Shown here in pieces: positions 7,442 through 15,118 of a stretch of DNA of 22,148 nucleotides. The DNA is from an uncultured Pseudomonadota bacterium (lineage in GTDB: Bacteria > Pseudomonadota > Gammaproteobacteria > Burkholderiales > Eutrophovitaceae). The notes beneath the pieces are model-generated. The model did not search any database and was not told the DNA's origin. It worked only from the letters and a program-made list of their open reading frames with translations. Numbering within the stretch: position 1 is the stretch's first letter; each line of letters opens with the position of its first letter. The translations under genes were made by a program, and so were the position numbers. The DNA lies in NCBI GenBank assembly GCA_937983055.1, contig CALJLA010000138.1:1-22148 (forward strand). The letters are read 5' to 3'.

Positions 7442-9415
7442 ATGCACGGCACGCTCGAGCTCGCATTGCTGCTGCTGTTGGCCGCGGTGCTGGTCGTCGT
7501 GGTGTTCCGCCTGCTCAAGCTGCCCGCGCTGCTCGGTTATCTGCTGGTCGGCGTGTTAATCGGTCCCCACGCGCTTGGCTTCGTGCCCGACAGCGAGGAG
7601 GCGCGTTATCTCGCCGAGTTCGGCATCGTATTCCTGATGTTCAGCATCGGACTCGAGTTCAGCCTGCCGAAGCTGCTCACCATGCGGCGCATGGTGTTCG
7701 GCCATGGTGGCTTCCAGGTGGCGGTTACCATGGCACTGGTGGCCGGGGTCGTGGTGGCGGCCGGTGCGGACTGGCGCGCCGGCGTCATCCTCGGCGGGGT
7801 GTTCGCGATGTCCTCGACCGCCATTCTGGCGAAGATGCTGGCCGAACGGCTCGAGCTCAATTCGCCCTACGGGCGGCAGATCATCGGCATTCTCCTGTTT
7901 CAGGATCTTGCGGTGGTGCCGCTGCTGATCCTGGCGCCGGCGCTGTCCCGCGGGGGCGACACCATGCTGCTCGTGCTAGGCATTGCGCTTGCCAAGGCGG
8001 CGTTGGTGTTGGTGCTGCTGCTGCTGTTCGGTCAGCGCCTGATGCGTCCCTGGTTCACCCTGGTCGCGCGCCAGAAGTCGCCCGAGCTGTTCACGCTGAA
8101 CGTACTGCTGATCACGCTGGGACTCGCCTGGCTGACGCATCTGGCGGGGCTGTCGATGGCGCTGGGCGCTTTTCTCGCCGGCATGCTCATCTCCGAGACG
8201 GAGTACCGCTACCAGGTCGAGCAGGACATTAAGCCGTTCCGCGATCTGTTCCTCGGGCTGTTCTTCGTCACCGTCGGCATGCTGCTGGACGTGCGGGTGG
8301 TTGCATCGCAATGGTCCTGGGTGTTCGGGCTGCTGCTGCTGATCCTGGCGGTCAAGACGGTCGTGGTGGTCGGTATCGGCCGCCTGTTCGGATCGGATCC
8401 GGCGGTGTCCCTGCGCGCCGGGCTGGCGCTGTCGGGCGCCGGGGAGTTTGGTCTGGTGCTGCTTGCCCAGAGCGGCTCGCTCGGGATGCTGAGCGAGCTT
8501 CAGATGCAGGTGTCGCTGGCGGTGCTGATCCTGTCGATGCTGCTGTCGCCGTTCATCATCGAGTACAGCGAACCGGTGGTCCGGCGCTTCGGTGCGGCGG
8601 AATGGATGAATCGCGCCATGGCGCTGCACAACATCGCCATACAGAGCATGCGGGCGGAGCGCCATGTGATCATCTGCGGCTATGGGCGCAGCGGCCAGAA
8701 CCTGGCACGTTTCCTGGAGCAGGAAGGTATTTCGTTCATCGCGCTGGACGTCGACCCGCAACGGGTACGCGAGGCGGCCGCTGCCGGGGAGAGCGTGGTC
8801 TTCGGCGACGCGGCACGGCGTGAGGTGCTGATGGCGGCCGGGCTGATGCGCGCAAACGCGTTGGTCGTGTCCTACGCCGACGCGACCTCCGCGCTGCGCA
8901 TCCTGGCCCTGGTGCGGGAGTTGCGGCCCGATCTGCCGGTGGTGGTGCGCACGGTGGACGACAGCGAGATCGATCGGCTCAAGGACGCCGGCGCAGCGGA
9001 GGTGGTGGCGGAGATCCTGGAAGGCAGTCTGATGCTGGCGACGCAGGCGTTGATGCTTCTGGGCGTGCCGCTGAACCGGGTGCTGCGCCGTATCCGCGAG
9101 ACCCGGGAGCAGCGCTACGGCTTGTTCAAAGGCTTTTATCGCGGCGTGACCGACGAGACCGGCGAAGAGCGCGACCGCGCGCAGCCGCGTCTGCATTCCA
9201 TCACCGTGGCGCCGGGTGCGGCCGCCGTGGGCAAGAGCCTGGAGGAACTGGATCTGTCGCGCTTCCACGTCGAGGTCACATCGATCCGCAAACGCAATAT
9301 CCGGCGCGCTGCGCCCGACCCCCAGACCCGGCTGCACGAGGGCGACGTGGTGGTGTTGCGCGGACTGCAGGAGGCGCTGGAAACCGCCGAGATGTTCCTG
9401 CTGCAGGGCGGCTAG
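7442..9415 (+). CDS. CPA2 cation/proton antiporter of the KefB/KefC type
   Basis: A 657-residue membrane protein. The first ~380 residues form about 12-13 hydrophobic segments of a Na+/H+ exchanger domain (for example GYLLVGVLIGPHALGF and FLMFSIGLEFSLPKLL). A TrkA-N/RCK domain follows with the Rossmann motif VIICGYGRSGQ (409-419) and an acidic residue at the end of the second strand (ALDVD). A TrkA-C domain closes the protein (SITVAPGAAAVGKSLEEL...DVVVLRG). Relatives exchange K+ (or Na+) for protons under nucleotide or glutathione-adduct control. I cannot separate KefB, KefC and YbaL-like members by eye, so no symbol is given. The ATG at 7442 begins directly with the first hydrophobic helix; an upstream in-frame GTG would add 23 unlikely residues. 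No KefF/KefG partner is next to it. Confidence 0.9.
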   Translation: MHGTLELALLLLLAAVLVVVVFRLLKLPALLGYLLVGVLIGPHALGFVPDSEEARYLAEFGIVFLMFSIGLEFSLPKLLTMRRMVFGHGGFQVAVTMALVAGVVVAAGADWRAGVILGGVFAMSSTAILAKMLAERLELNSPYGRQIIGILLFQDLAVVPLLILAPALSRGGDTMLLVLGIALAKAALVLVLLLLFGQRLMRPWFTLVARQKSPELFTLNVLLITLGLAWLTHLAGLSMALGAFLAGMLISETEYRYQVEQDIKPFRDLFLGLFFVTVGMLLDVRVVASQWSWVFGLLLLILAVKTVVVVGIGRLFGSDPAVSLRAGLALSGAGEFGLVLLAQSGSLGMLSELQMQVSLAVLILSMLLSPFIIEYSEPVVRRFGAAEWMNRAMALHNIAIQSMRAERHVIICGYGRSGQNLARFLEQEGISFIALDVDPQRVREAAAAGESVVFGDAARREVLMAAGLMRANALVVSYADATSALRILALVRELRPDLPVVVRTVDDSEIDRLKDAGAAEVVAEILEGSLMLATQALMLLGVPLNRVLRRIRETREQRYGLFKGFYRGVTDETGEERDRAQPRLHSITVAPGAAAVGKSLEELDLSRFHVEVTSIRKRNIRRAAPDPQTRLHEGDVVVLRGLQEALETAEMFLLQGG

Positions 9416-9424
9416 GAAATGCAA

Positions 9425-9447
9425 ACAGCCCGCGCCAGGCGGGCTGT
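9425..9447 (-). terminator. Hairpin terminator between the antiporter and pilin genes
   Basis: A perfect 9-bp stem, ACAGCCCGC pairing with GCGGGCTGT, closes a 5-base loop (9434-9438). It lies between the convergent 3' ends of the antiporter (stop 9415) and the pilin (stop 9478). Read on the minus strand, the stem is followed by TTTGCATTT, a modest U-tract, so it most likely terminates the pilin transcript. On the plus strand no T-run follows. Confidence 0.7.
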
Positions 9448-9477
9448 CAGCGGATTACCGGTTGTCGGCTGCTGCGG

Positions 9478-10134
9478 TCAGACCGACAGGCAGACGATGT
9501 AGGAAGTGGCGTCGTCGATGGATGAGGTGGCTATGGCCGCCGCCGGGGTGGTCGGGTTGGCCAGCGCCCGGGCGCGCATTGAGCCGGTCTCGGTATCGCG
9601 ATCGTCCATCTGGATATCGAGCTGCTTCACGAACTTCCCGAGAATCGCCTCCGAGCAGATGATGTAGGTGCCGGTCAGGCCGGTGATCGGGGAGCTGCCA
9701 CCGCTGGCAATGCCGATGCGCCCGCCCTCGGCATTGCGCGGCAGATAATTGGGATCGCCGGTCGCCGTCGGCCCGGCTGCCAGGCCGGCCAGGCGGACGT
9801 GCTGCCAGAACAGGCTGGTCTCTTCGGTGCCGATGTTGGCGGGTATCCACAGCCCGTCGATTACGCCGTTGCCTTGGGCGCTGGCCGGCGTGGTCGCCGC
9901 GGTGGCCCCGCTCAGCACGTTGTTGACCCCGACATGGTCACCCGGCAGGGCGCGGAATTTGTCCTGGTAGCCGTAAATGTAGAGCGGGATATTGCGGAAA
10001 TCGTTGGCGAGATTCTTGACCTTGGCGCTGTTGATCAATTCCTGGCCTTTGAGGATGCCGCCAAGCAGCAGGCCGATGATGACCAGAACGATGGCTATCT
10101 CGATGAGCGTAAAGCCTTGTTGTTTTCTGTACAT
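9478..10134 (-). CDS. Type IV pilin-like protein (prepilin)
   Basis: A 218-residue prepilin. The short leader MYRKQQG is cut between Gly7 and Phe8. The mature protein starts FTLIEIAIVLVIIGLLLGG, with Glu5 and the long hydrophobic helix of class IVa pilins and pseudopilins. After the helix come KGQELINSAKVKNL and a YQDKFRALPGDH stretch common in proteobacterial pilins of unassigned type. Cys160 and Cys215 could form the C-terminal disulfide loop. It stands alone, away from the pilus operon that starts 3 kb to the right. A GGAGAA lies 4 bases before the ATG, and a sigma-54 promoter lies 41-55 bases upstream. It could be the major subunit for the machine encoded at 12434-22148, but that is inference. 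Confidence 0.88.
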   Translation of the reverse strand: MYRKQQGFTLIEIAIVLVIIGLLLGGILKGQELINSAKVKNLANDFRNIPLYIYGYQDKFRALPGDHVGVNNVLSGATAATTPASAQGNGVIDGLWIPANIGTEETSLFWQHVRLAGLAAGPTATGDPNYLPRNAEGGRIGIASGGSSPITGLTGTYIICSEAILGKFVKQLDIQMDDRDTETGSMRARALANPTTPAAAIATSSIDDATSYIVCLSV

Positions 10135-10174
10135 CTAGTTCTCCGCACGCGAAAGGGAGGTCCGCTGCGCCTCA

Positions 10175-10189
10175 GCGAGTTTCGTGCCA
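10175..10189 (-). promoter_or_regulatory. Sigma-54 (-24/-12) promoter of the pilin gene
   Basis: On the minus strand the 15 bases TGGCACGAAACTCGC match the sigma-54 consensus TGGCAC-N5-TTGC at nine of ten defined positions; only the second T of TTGC is C. The GG and GC doublets have the required 10-base separation. The predicted start is near 10164, leaving a ~30-base leader with a Shine-Dalgarno (GGAG) before the pilin ATG at 10134. Orientation, spacing and position all fit. Sigma-54 control of pilins is well known in other bacteria (for example pilA with PilS/PilR). Confidence 0.75.
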
Positions 10190-10635
10190 CTGGTTCGTGG
10201 CCTTACGACCGCCCGAATCCCGTCGCCTGCTCGCGCTTCTGATGTCCATGGCATGTAATGGCGCTGGGCGAACCGTTGATCTTGACCGCGACTTATTACT
10301 GAAAACAATCAGTTACTGAACAACTCGGCAGTATGAGGTATTGCACCCGCGGGGCCACCCACGTCAGGGCTGCTGTCGTCCTTTCGTCGCACCTGACGAG
10401 ATTTCGTCGATGACTGCGGCGGGATCGCCGCGGCAAGCACCTCGTTGCTTGTCGCGATGCGAGTCCGAGGCTGCGCGTGTGCCGGCGCCGCAGATGCTGC
10501 CAACGCTAGCAGCCTGCCGGTTGCGCATGGACTGCGTAACAGTGTAGCTTGCCGCTCAATCGGGCCTCGATGCCAGTCTCCGTCCTGATCATGTCCAGCC
10601 GTCCCGGGCCTGAGCGCGAATGACAACGTCAAAGA
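10190..10635. other. Divergent intergenic region between pilin and histidine kinase
   Basis: About 450 bases beyond the sigma-54 promoter with no convincing gene. An AT-richer patch at 10290-10322 contains two copies of TTACTGAA (10296-10303 and 10313-10320), 17 bases apart. This is where an activator-binding site for the pilin promoter could lie. A minus-strand reading between about 10560 and 10314 encodes a signal-peptide-like stretch but has no normal start codon. No clear sigma-70 promoter for the kinase was recognised; TTGCGC at 10521 followed by TAGCTT at 10545 is a weak candidate. Confidence 0.5.
10296..10320. repeat. Pair of TTACTGAA direct repeats, possible activator site
   Basis: TTACTGAA occurs at 10296-10303 and again at 10313-10320, with a period of 17 bases inside an AT-rich patch. 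Relative to the predicted sigma-54 start (about 10164) the copies lie near -132 to -139 and -149 to -156, a usual distance for enhancer-like sites bound by sigma-54 activators. The role is inferred from position only. Confidence 0.35.
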
Positions 10636-12360
10636 ATGTCCGCTGAAAACGCCCCCTCGCAGGCCTCCGCGCTGTCCCGCCTGATTGCCGCACTGAACCA
10701 GGAGCACTGGCTGTCGCTGATGTTGCTTGCCCTGCACGGGGCGCTGGTGCTCGAGCTGGCCAACCCGCTGGCGCAGGCACTGCTGGTTTCGCATTTCGGC
10801 CTGTTCCTGTTGTGGCAGCCGCTTGCGCGGGGCGAGGCCAAACTGGCTGGCGGGCAAGTGGCGCTGATCCTGGTGGGCGGCGGCCTGCTGGTGGCGGCGC
10901 AGAACTGGTGGCTGATCTCGCTGTGGATCTCCCTGCTGTTCGCGCTGATTGGCGGCAACGTCCCAAGTATCAAGAATTTTGCCCAGCGCATGACCGCGCT
11001 GCTGGCGGCGGTCTACCTGCTCGCGGTGCTGCTGGTGTGGGTTGTGCCGCATCTGTTCAAGGACGAGACCCTGCCGTCGGCGCTGGAGGCGTTCGTGCTT
11101 TATGGACTGCCTTTGCTCGCAGCCGCAATTTTCTTCGTGCGAACGCCACGGCCGCAGCACGGGCAGGCCGCCTATGCGCTGGACTTGTTCTACAGCGTGC
11201 TGCTGTTCTTGATGGTGATCGCGCTGGTGCTCGGCGCTTTCGCGATCAAGCAGATCAGCCAGGGAAACTACCTGCTGGCGCTGACCCAGTCGCTGTTCGT
11301 GATCGCCGTGGTACTGGTGGCCTTGTCCTGGCTGTGGGATCCGCGCGGAGGCTTTGCCGGTATCGGTCAGCTGGTGTCCCGTTATTTCCTGAGCGTGGGC
11401 ATTCCGTTCGAACGCTGGATGCACAACGTTGCCGGCCTCGCGGATCGGGAGCGCGACCCGGGCAAGTTCGTGATTCTCGCCGCCCACGAATTGAGCCAGT
11501 TGCCCTGGCTGTCCGGGCTGCATTGGCGCGCCGGGGCCACCAGCGGCCAGCTTGGCACCGCCACCCGGCACGCCACCGAACTGGTGGTGGGCGGGTTGAC
11601 CCTGACCCTGCACACGCGGTTCTCTCCCAGCCCCACGCTGCTGCTGCACATGCGGCTGTTGAGCCGGCTGCTCGGCGACTACTACGAAGCCAAGGTGCGT
11701 GAACAGGAACAACGGCGCATGGCGTACATGCAGGCAATTTACGAAACCGGCTCCCGCCTCACGCACGACGTGAAGAACCTGCTGCAGACGCTGCGCTCAC
11801 TGTGCGCTGCGGTGGAAAGCAGCGGAGAGGACGATGCGGACGCGGTGCGCATGCTGATTCAGCGTCAACTGCCGCAGATTACCCACCGGCTCCAGATCAC
11901 ACTCGACAAACTGGCCGCGAAACCGGCGTCCGATCTCGAGTTGGTGCATGCACTCGACTGGTGGAGCGGCCTCCGCGAGCGCTTCCTGCATGAGCGCATC
12001 CGCTTTGAGGCGGGCGAGTCTGTGCCGATGGACGCCAAGCTGCCGCGTGAATTGTTCGAGACGGCGGCTGAGAATTTCCTTCAGAACGCGCTCGAGAAGC
12101 GCAAGCTGAACGACCGAATCGAGATTACTGCGCGACTGGAGTGGGGGAGAGGCCCAGTACTGACTGTTTGCGACAGCGGCGCCGCCATTCCCGAGTCTAT
12201 CGCGGCGACCCTGTTCAGCGCGCCGGTGTCGTCAAAGAGCGGTCTCGGCGTCGGTCTGCATCAGGCTGCGCGATTTGGCCGTGAGCAGGGTTACGAGATC
12301 GTGCTCAGTAACAACGTCGACAGCAAGGTCTGTTTCTCGCTGCGACCGGCTGCCGGCTGA
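10636..12360 (+). CDS. Polytopic membrane sensor histidine kinase
   Basis: A 574-residue protein. Residues ~25-235 form about seven or eight transmembrane segments with little periplasmic loop. A ~130-residue cytoplasmic part follows, then a short helical linker (EAKVREQEQRRMAYMQAIYE). The phosphoacceptor helix has His377 in RLTHDVKNLLQTL. The ATPase domain shows an N-box-like AENFLQNALEKR (478-489), G1 DSGAA (513-517) and G2 GLGVGL (536-541). The HDVKN form of the H-box recalls kinases of the PrsK type. No HAMP or PAS domain is obvious and no response regulator lies beside it. It is divergent from the sigma-54 pilin gene, so a role in pilin control is possible but unproven. The start codon is the first ATG that opens the helix-rich region; its Shine-Dalgarno is weak. 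Confidence 0.85.
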   Translation: MSAENAPSQASALSRLIAALNQEHWLSLMLLALHGALVLELANPLAQALLVSHFGLFLLWQPLARGEAKLAGGQVALILVGGGLLVAAQNWWLISLWISLLFALIGGNVPSIKNFAQRMTALLAAVYLLAVLLVWVVPHLFKDETLPSALEAFVLYGLPLLAAAIFFVRTPRPQHGQAAYALDLFYSVLLFLMVIALVLGAFAIKQISQGNYLLALTQSLFVIAVVLVALSWLWDPRGGFAGIGQLVSRYFLSVGIPFERWMHNVAGLADRERDPGKFVILAAHELSQLPWLSGLHWRAGATSGQLGTATRHATELVVGGLTLTLHTRFSPSPTLLLHMRLLSRLLGDYYEAKVREQEQRRMAYMQAIYETGSRLTHDVKNLLQTLRSLCAAVESSGEDDADAVRMLIQRQLPQITHRLQITLDKLAAKPASDLELVHALDWWSGLRERFLHERIRFEAGESVPMDAKLPRELFETAAENFLQNALEKRKLNDRIEITARLEWGRGPVLTVCDSGAAIPESIAATLFSAPVSSKSGLGVGLHQAARFGREQGYEIVLSNNVDSKVCFSLRPAAG

Positions 12361-12433
12361 CGCGCGCCTGGCGCGGGCGGGTGCGCACGATTGCGACAGG
12401 GCAACCGTCCGGTAATAGGGGTGTCAGCAGATC

Positions 12434-13186
12434 TCAGGGCGACGGCAAGCGACCGGCTGCCACCATTCGGTTGAGCAAGATACTGCGCGACACCCAGACA
12501 ACGATGTCGTCGAACGCACCGCCGGCGGAGCCTGTCTGCCCGGGTTCGCGGCTCACGAAGCGGGTATCGCTGTCGGTGTTCTCGGTTTCATCCGCGCTGA
12601 CCGCGGCCGGATTGGCGGCATTGGTTTGCCAGTTGATGGCGCCCAGTCCATTCGGGCCGTGAGACAGCAGTATGGCGGGCGGCCCGTCGCTCACGTTGGT
12701 CAGGCGTGTGGCGCAGGTCTGCGTGGTACACACCTCGAGGGTGCTGATGGTGGTGAAGCCAAAGGTCGGCGTGGCCGGGGTGCGCCGCGAGAAGCCGGAA
12801 TTTACCGCGTACCGGAAGCGATTGCCCCAGGGGTCGGTGATGCCGGCGCCGAGCGTTGCCCAAGGCAGGTTGCCTTCATTCACAACGCACAGCCCGGCGT
12901 TCACGTCCTCCAGCCCGTCATGGGCGGTGCCGGCGCCGGCTACCGAGGTCTTGTCCGGACAGGGCAGGTAGCCGTTGGCAACGGCAAAGCCATGCAGTGC
13001 TTCCTTGAGTTCGGTCAGGGTGCGCTCCGCCTCAGCGACCCGGCGCTGTTCGACCTGGGTCGCCAGCGGCACCAGGATGCTCCCCAGCAGCAGCGTGATG
13101 ACAAAGATGGCGATGGCCGCTTCCACCAGTGAAAATCCTGATACGGCGCGGCGCGAGTGAAGCAGGTCTGGGTCGGGCATTCGCAT
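12434..13186 (-). CDS. Prepilin-like protein with PCPD module
   Basis: A 250-residue prepilin, last gene of the pilus operon. The leader ends at Gly17 and the mature protein begins FSLVEAAIAIFVITLLLGSI, with Glu5 present. After the helix comes a module YLPCPD (73-78)...NLPWATLG (106-113)...DPWGNRFRYAVNSGF (118-132), also found in the larger protein upstream. Cys76 and Cys100, and Cys153 and Cys158, could form disulfides. It starts 10 bases after the upstream stop. Position and size suggest a minor pilin, comparable to the variable MshO/MshP/MshQ slot of MSHA operons, but sequence alone does not allow a specific name. Confidence 0.85.
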   Translation of the reverse strand: MRMPDPDLLHSRRAVSGFSLVEAAIAIFVITLLLGSILVPLATQVEQRRVAEAERTLTELKEALHGFAVANGYLPCPDKTSVAGAGTAHDGLEDVNAGLCVVNEGNLPWATLGAGITDPWGNRFRYAVNSGFSRRTPATPTFGFTTISTLEVCTTQTCATRLTNVSDGPPAILLSHGPNGLGAINWQTNAANPAAVSADETENTDSDTRFVSREPGQTGSAGGAFDDIVVWVSRSILLNRMVAAGRLPSP

Positions 13187-13196
13187 GGACTGAAAT

Positions 13197-14657
13197 CTAT
13201 CGGAACCGGAGACGGTCGTTGAGGGCGGCGCCGACCGGCTGTTGGGTGAAGGTATCGCTGGGTGTCGTCACCCAATCGTTTTCCCCTTCGACGTAGTTCG
13301 CCGCAGTGCTCTTTTCCGCCACGGTGGCGCGCGGCTGGCCGCCGGCAACGCCGGACAAGCGCCGGCCGGCGACGATGACCACGAATTGTTTGTCCGCCGC
13401 CGCAGACGGCGGATTGATCGACAGGCAGGCGCCGCCGCAGGCGGCCGGCGGAGTGGTGGGCCAGATCGGTTGGTACTGAGTCGCCACGCCGTAGAGCACC
13501 TGGTCCTTCCAGTTAAGCCACCACGTGCCACTGGTTATCGCGCAGTTCGGAGGGCCAGGCCAGTTCGCCTCCATGCAAGTGGCCGGGAGGAACGGGCAGA
13601 CCGCAGCGGCAAAGAGTGCCCCGAAAGTGCCCCCGGAGGTATCGTCAAGCGGGCCATCCGGGATACGACCGAATCGGGCATTGACTGCGTCGCTGTAATC
13701 GCCCGCAGCGGAGGCGCCCATGGCCGTGGCCCAGGGATACCGGCCGTTATTCTGAGATTGCGCGGCGTAGGCGGTCAGGCACTGGGCGACCTCGCCGCCC
13801 CCCCGGCGTTCGAGGAGCGGCATGAGGTCGTCATAGGTAATTGCAAGCACCCGGTCATTCACCAGTATCGCGCCGCCGGCATCGTAGACCGGGCCGTTGA
13901 GGAAGCCGTCGGTGGCGCTGTCGGCGAAAACAGCATTGTCCTCCCCGTTGCCCAAGTCGAGATAGTTCACTGCGCCGTTCACGCCGGCGCCACTGCGGTC
14001 CTGCAGGGCGGCGGCGCCCTGCCGTTGCAATACGCTGCCCGGTGCCAGCACTAATGCGATCGCGCCGGAGGGCACGAACGGATTGGGGTTGGTCCCGTCG
14101 TGCACGATCGTGCCGTCCGCCAGGCGAACGGTAATGGTGCCGCGGGCATCGCTGTTCAGGCAGCCGGGGTCGCCCGCGGCGACGCAGGTCGTGCGGGTAT
14201 TGTTCTTGAAGTTGTTCGACACGGCGTACCAGAGACGCTCGCCGCTGGCGTCGCGCAGGTCCTCCAGTCCCAGGGTGCGCCAGGGCAGGCGGCCGAGCCG
14301 GTTGGCCTGGCCGGTCGTGCCGGCTGCATTACCGCAACTCGACTCGGCGATGCCGTCGTTGGTAAGGTCGGGACAGGGCAGGTCGCCGGGCCGTGACGCG
14401 CCGGCCGCCAGATCCACGCCTGCCGCATAGCCGATCAGCGCCTCCTTGGCGAGCGCCAGGACCCGTGCAGTATTCTTCTGGCGCTGCGTTTCGCGCGCGA
14501 TCTCGCTCAGAAAGGCGACCAGTCCGGCGCCAATGGCCAGCGCGAGCAAGGCTACCGCGGCCAGAATCGCGATGCCTTCCTGACGCCGCCGTGCCGTGCG
14601 GACGGGGTATCCGGCGCGCGCGAAGCCACGCCGGTGTGCGAGCGCCGCGCCCGTCAT
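13197..14657 (-). CDS. Large pseudopilin-like protein lacking Glu5
   Basis: A 486-residue protein with a class III signal: a basic leader ending RRRQEG (Gly28), then IAILAAVALLALAIGAGL. Position 5 of the mature protein is Ala, not Glu, as in the tip pseudopilin GspK of type II systems. A helical segment leads into DLPCPD (92-97), LPWRTLGLEDL (124-134) and GERLWYAVSNNF (139-150), matching the smaller prepilin downstream. A second PW element, RYPWATAMGA (306-315), follows later. The rest is a large Gly/Asp/Asn-rich extracellular domain with several cysteines (for example 354, 361, 372, 407, 411). The start shares ATGA with the stop of the upstream gene. It may be a tip subunit or adhesin; the function is unknown. 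Confidence 0.85.
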   Translation of the reverse strand: MTGAALAHRRGFARAGYPVRTARRRQEGIAILAAVALLALAIGAGLVAFLSEIARETQRQKNTARVLALAKEALIGYAAGVDLAAGASRPGDLPCPDLTNDGIAESSCGNAAGTTGQANRLGRLPWRTLGLEDLRDASGERLWYAVSNNFKNNTRTTCVAAGDPGCLNSDARGTITVRLADGTIVHDGTNPNPFVPSGAIALVLAPGSVLQRQGAAALQDRSGAGVNGAVNYLDLGNGEDNAVFADSATDGFLNGPVYDAGGAILVNDRVLAITYDDLMPLLERRGGGEVAQCLTAYAAQSQNNGRYPWATAMGASAAGDYSDAVNARFGRIPDGPLDDTSGGTFGALFAAAVCPFLPATCMEANWPGPPNCAITSGTWWLNWKDQVLYGVATQYQPIWPTTPPAACGGACLSINPPSAAADKQFVVIVAGRRLSGVAGGQPRATVAEKSTAANYVEGENDWVTTPSDTFTQQPVGAALNDRLRFR

Positions 14658-15118
14658 TCGGCGGCGCGAGCCGCCCCCGCGCCCGGGTTGTCGGTGGTGG
14701 TGTCTGCGGGCGCTTCAAACACCTCGAGAGTCGTCCCGGAACTGCGACGGTAGGTCTGCCCGACCCGCAGTTCGATCGGCGTGCGCTTGCCGGGGACCGA
14801 CACGTCGGCCACCGCCGGCGCCTGAGGCGAGGACTTGACGCGCATGCCCGCGGGGTCGCGACCGTGATAAGCGCGCTCGTTGATCCACAGCGTGCGCTCG
14901 CCGTCGCTGCGAATGACCGTGCCATTGAACGTGATGCGGGCGGGGCCGCGCGGCCGCGGCGCCGCCTTGGCAGACTTCGGCTTGTCGATGCGTTTGCCGG
15001 CATCCAATGCCGCCCGCTGCGCCGGCGTGTAGAACAGTCGGCCAAGATCGTCCTCCGCATGGATCGCGGTCGGCGCAGCGAACATCAGCACGAGCACGAA
15101 CAGGCATGCGCGGGTCAT
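14654..15118 (-). CDS. Small periplasmic pilus biogenesis protein, MshK-like
   Basis: A 154-residue protein if started at 15118, where ATG overlaps the upstream stop (ATGA). From there the N-terminus MTRACLFVLVLMFAAPTAIHAEDD is a clean signal peptide cut after HA. A start at 15166 would put 16 charged residues before it and is less likely. The mature part has a YTPAQRAALDAGK segment, then a basic Pro/Lys-rich stretch, then ITFNGTVIRSDGERTLWINERAY and LRVGQTYRRSS. This layout (periplasmic, short, strand-rich with an ITFNGxV...W.N element) matches the MshK/PilP-like position in pilus operons. The name rests on position more than on strong similarity. Confidence 0.75.
   Translation of the reverse strand: MTRACLFVLVLMFAAPTAIHAEDDLGRLFYTPAQRAALDAGKRIDKPKSAKAAPRPRGPARITFNGTVIRSDGERTLWINERAYHGRDPAGMRVKSSPQAPAVADVSVPGKRTPIELRVGQTYRRSSGTTLEVFEAPADTTTDNPGAGAARAAE

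Noticed and set aside
7976..9424. A 482-codon open frame on the minus strand across the antiporter
   Set aside because: Its composition (His/Gln/Arg-rich) and lack of motifs mark it as the shadow of the antiporter gene.
10309..11766. A 485-codon open frame on the minus strand across the kinase gene
   Set aside because: It is antisense to a convincing histidine kinase, rich in Gln, His and Arg, and shows no domain. This is typical of antisense frames in GC-rich genes.
12363..12375. CGCGCC-T-GGCGCG palindrome after the kinase stop, possible terminator
   Set aside because: The loop would be a single base and no T-tract follows on either strand, so it is not convincing as a terminator.
10184..13540. 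The 13-base word CGTGCCACTGGTT occurs at 10184 and again near 13524
   Set aside because: By chance a 13-base repeat is expected a few times in a window of this size. The second copy lies in coding sequence and lacks a proper -12 element, so it is not a second sigma-54 promoter.
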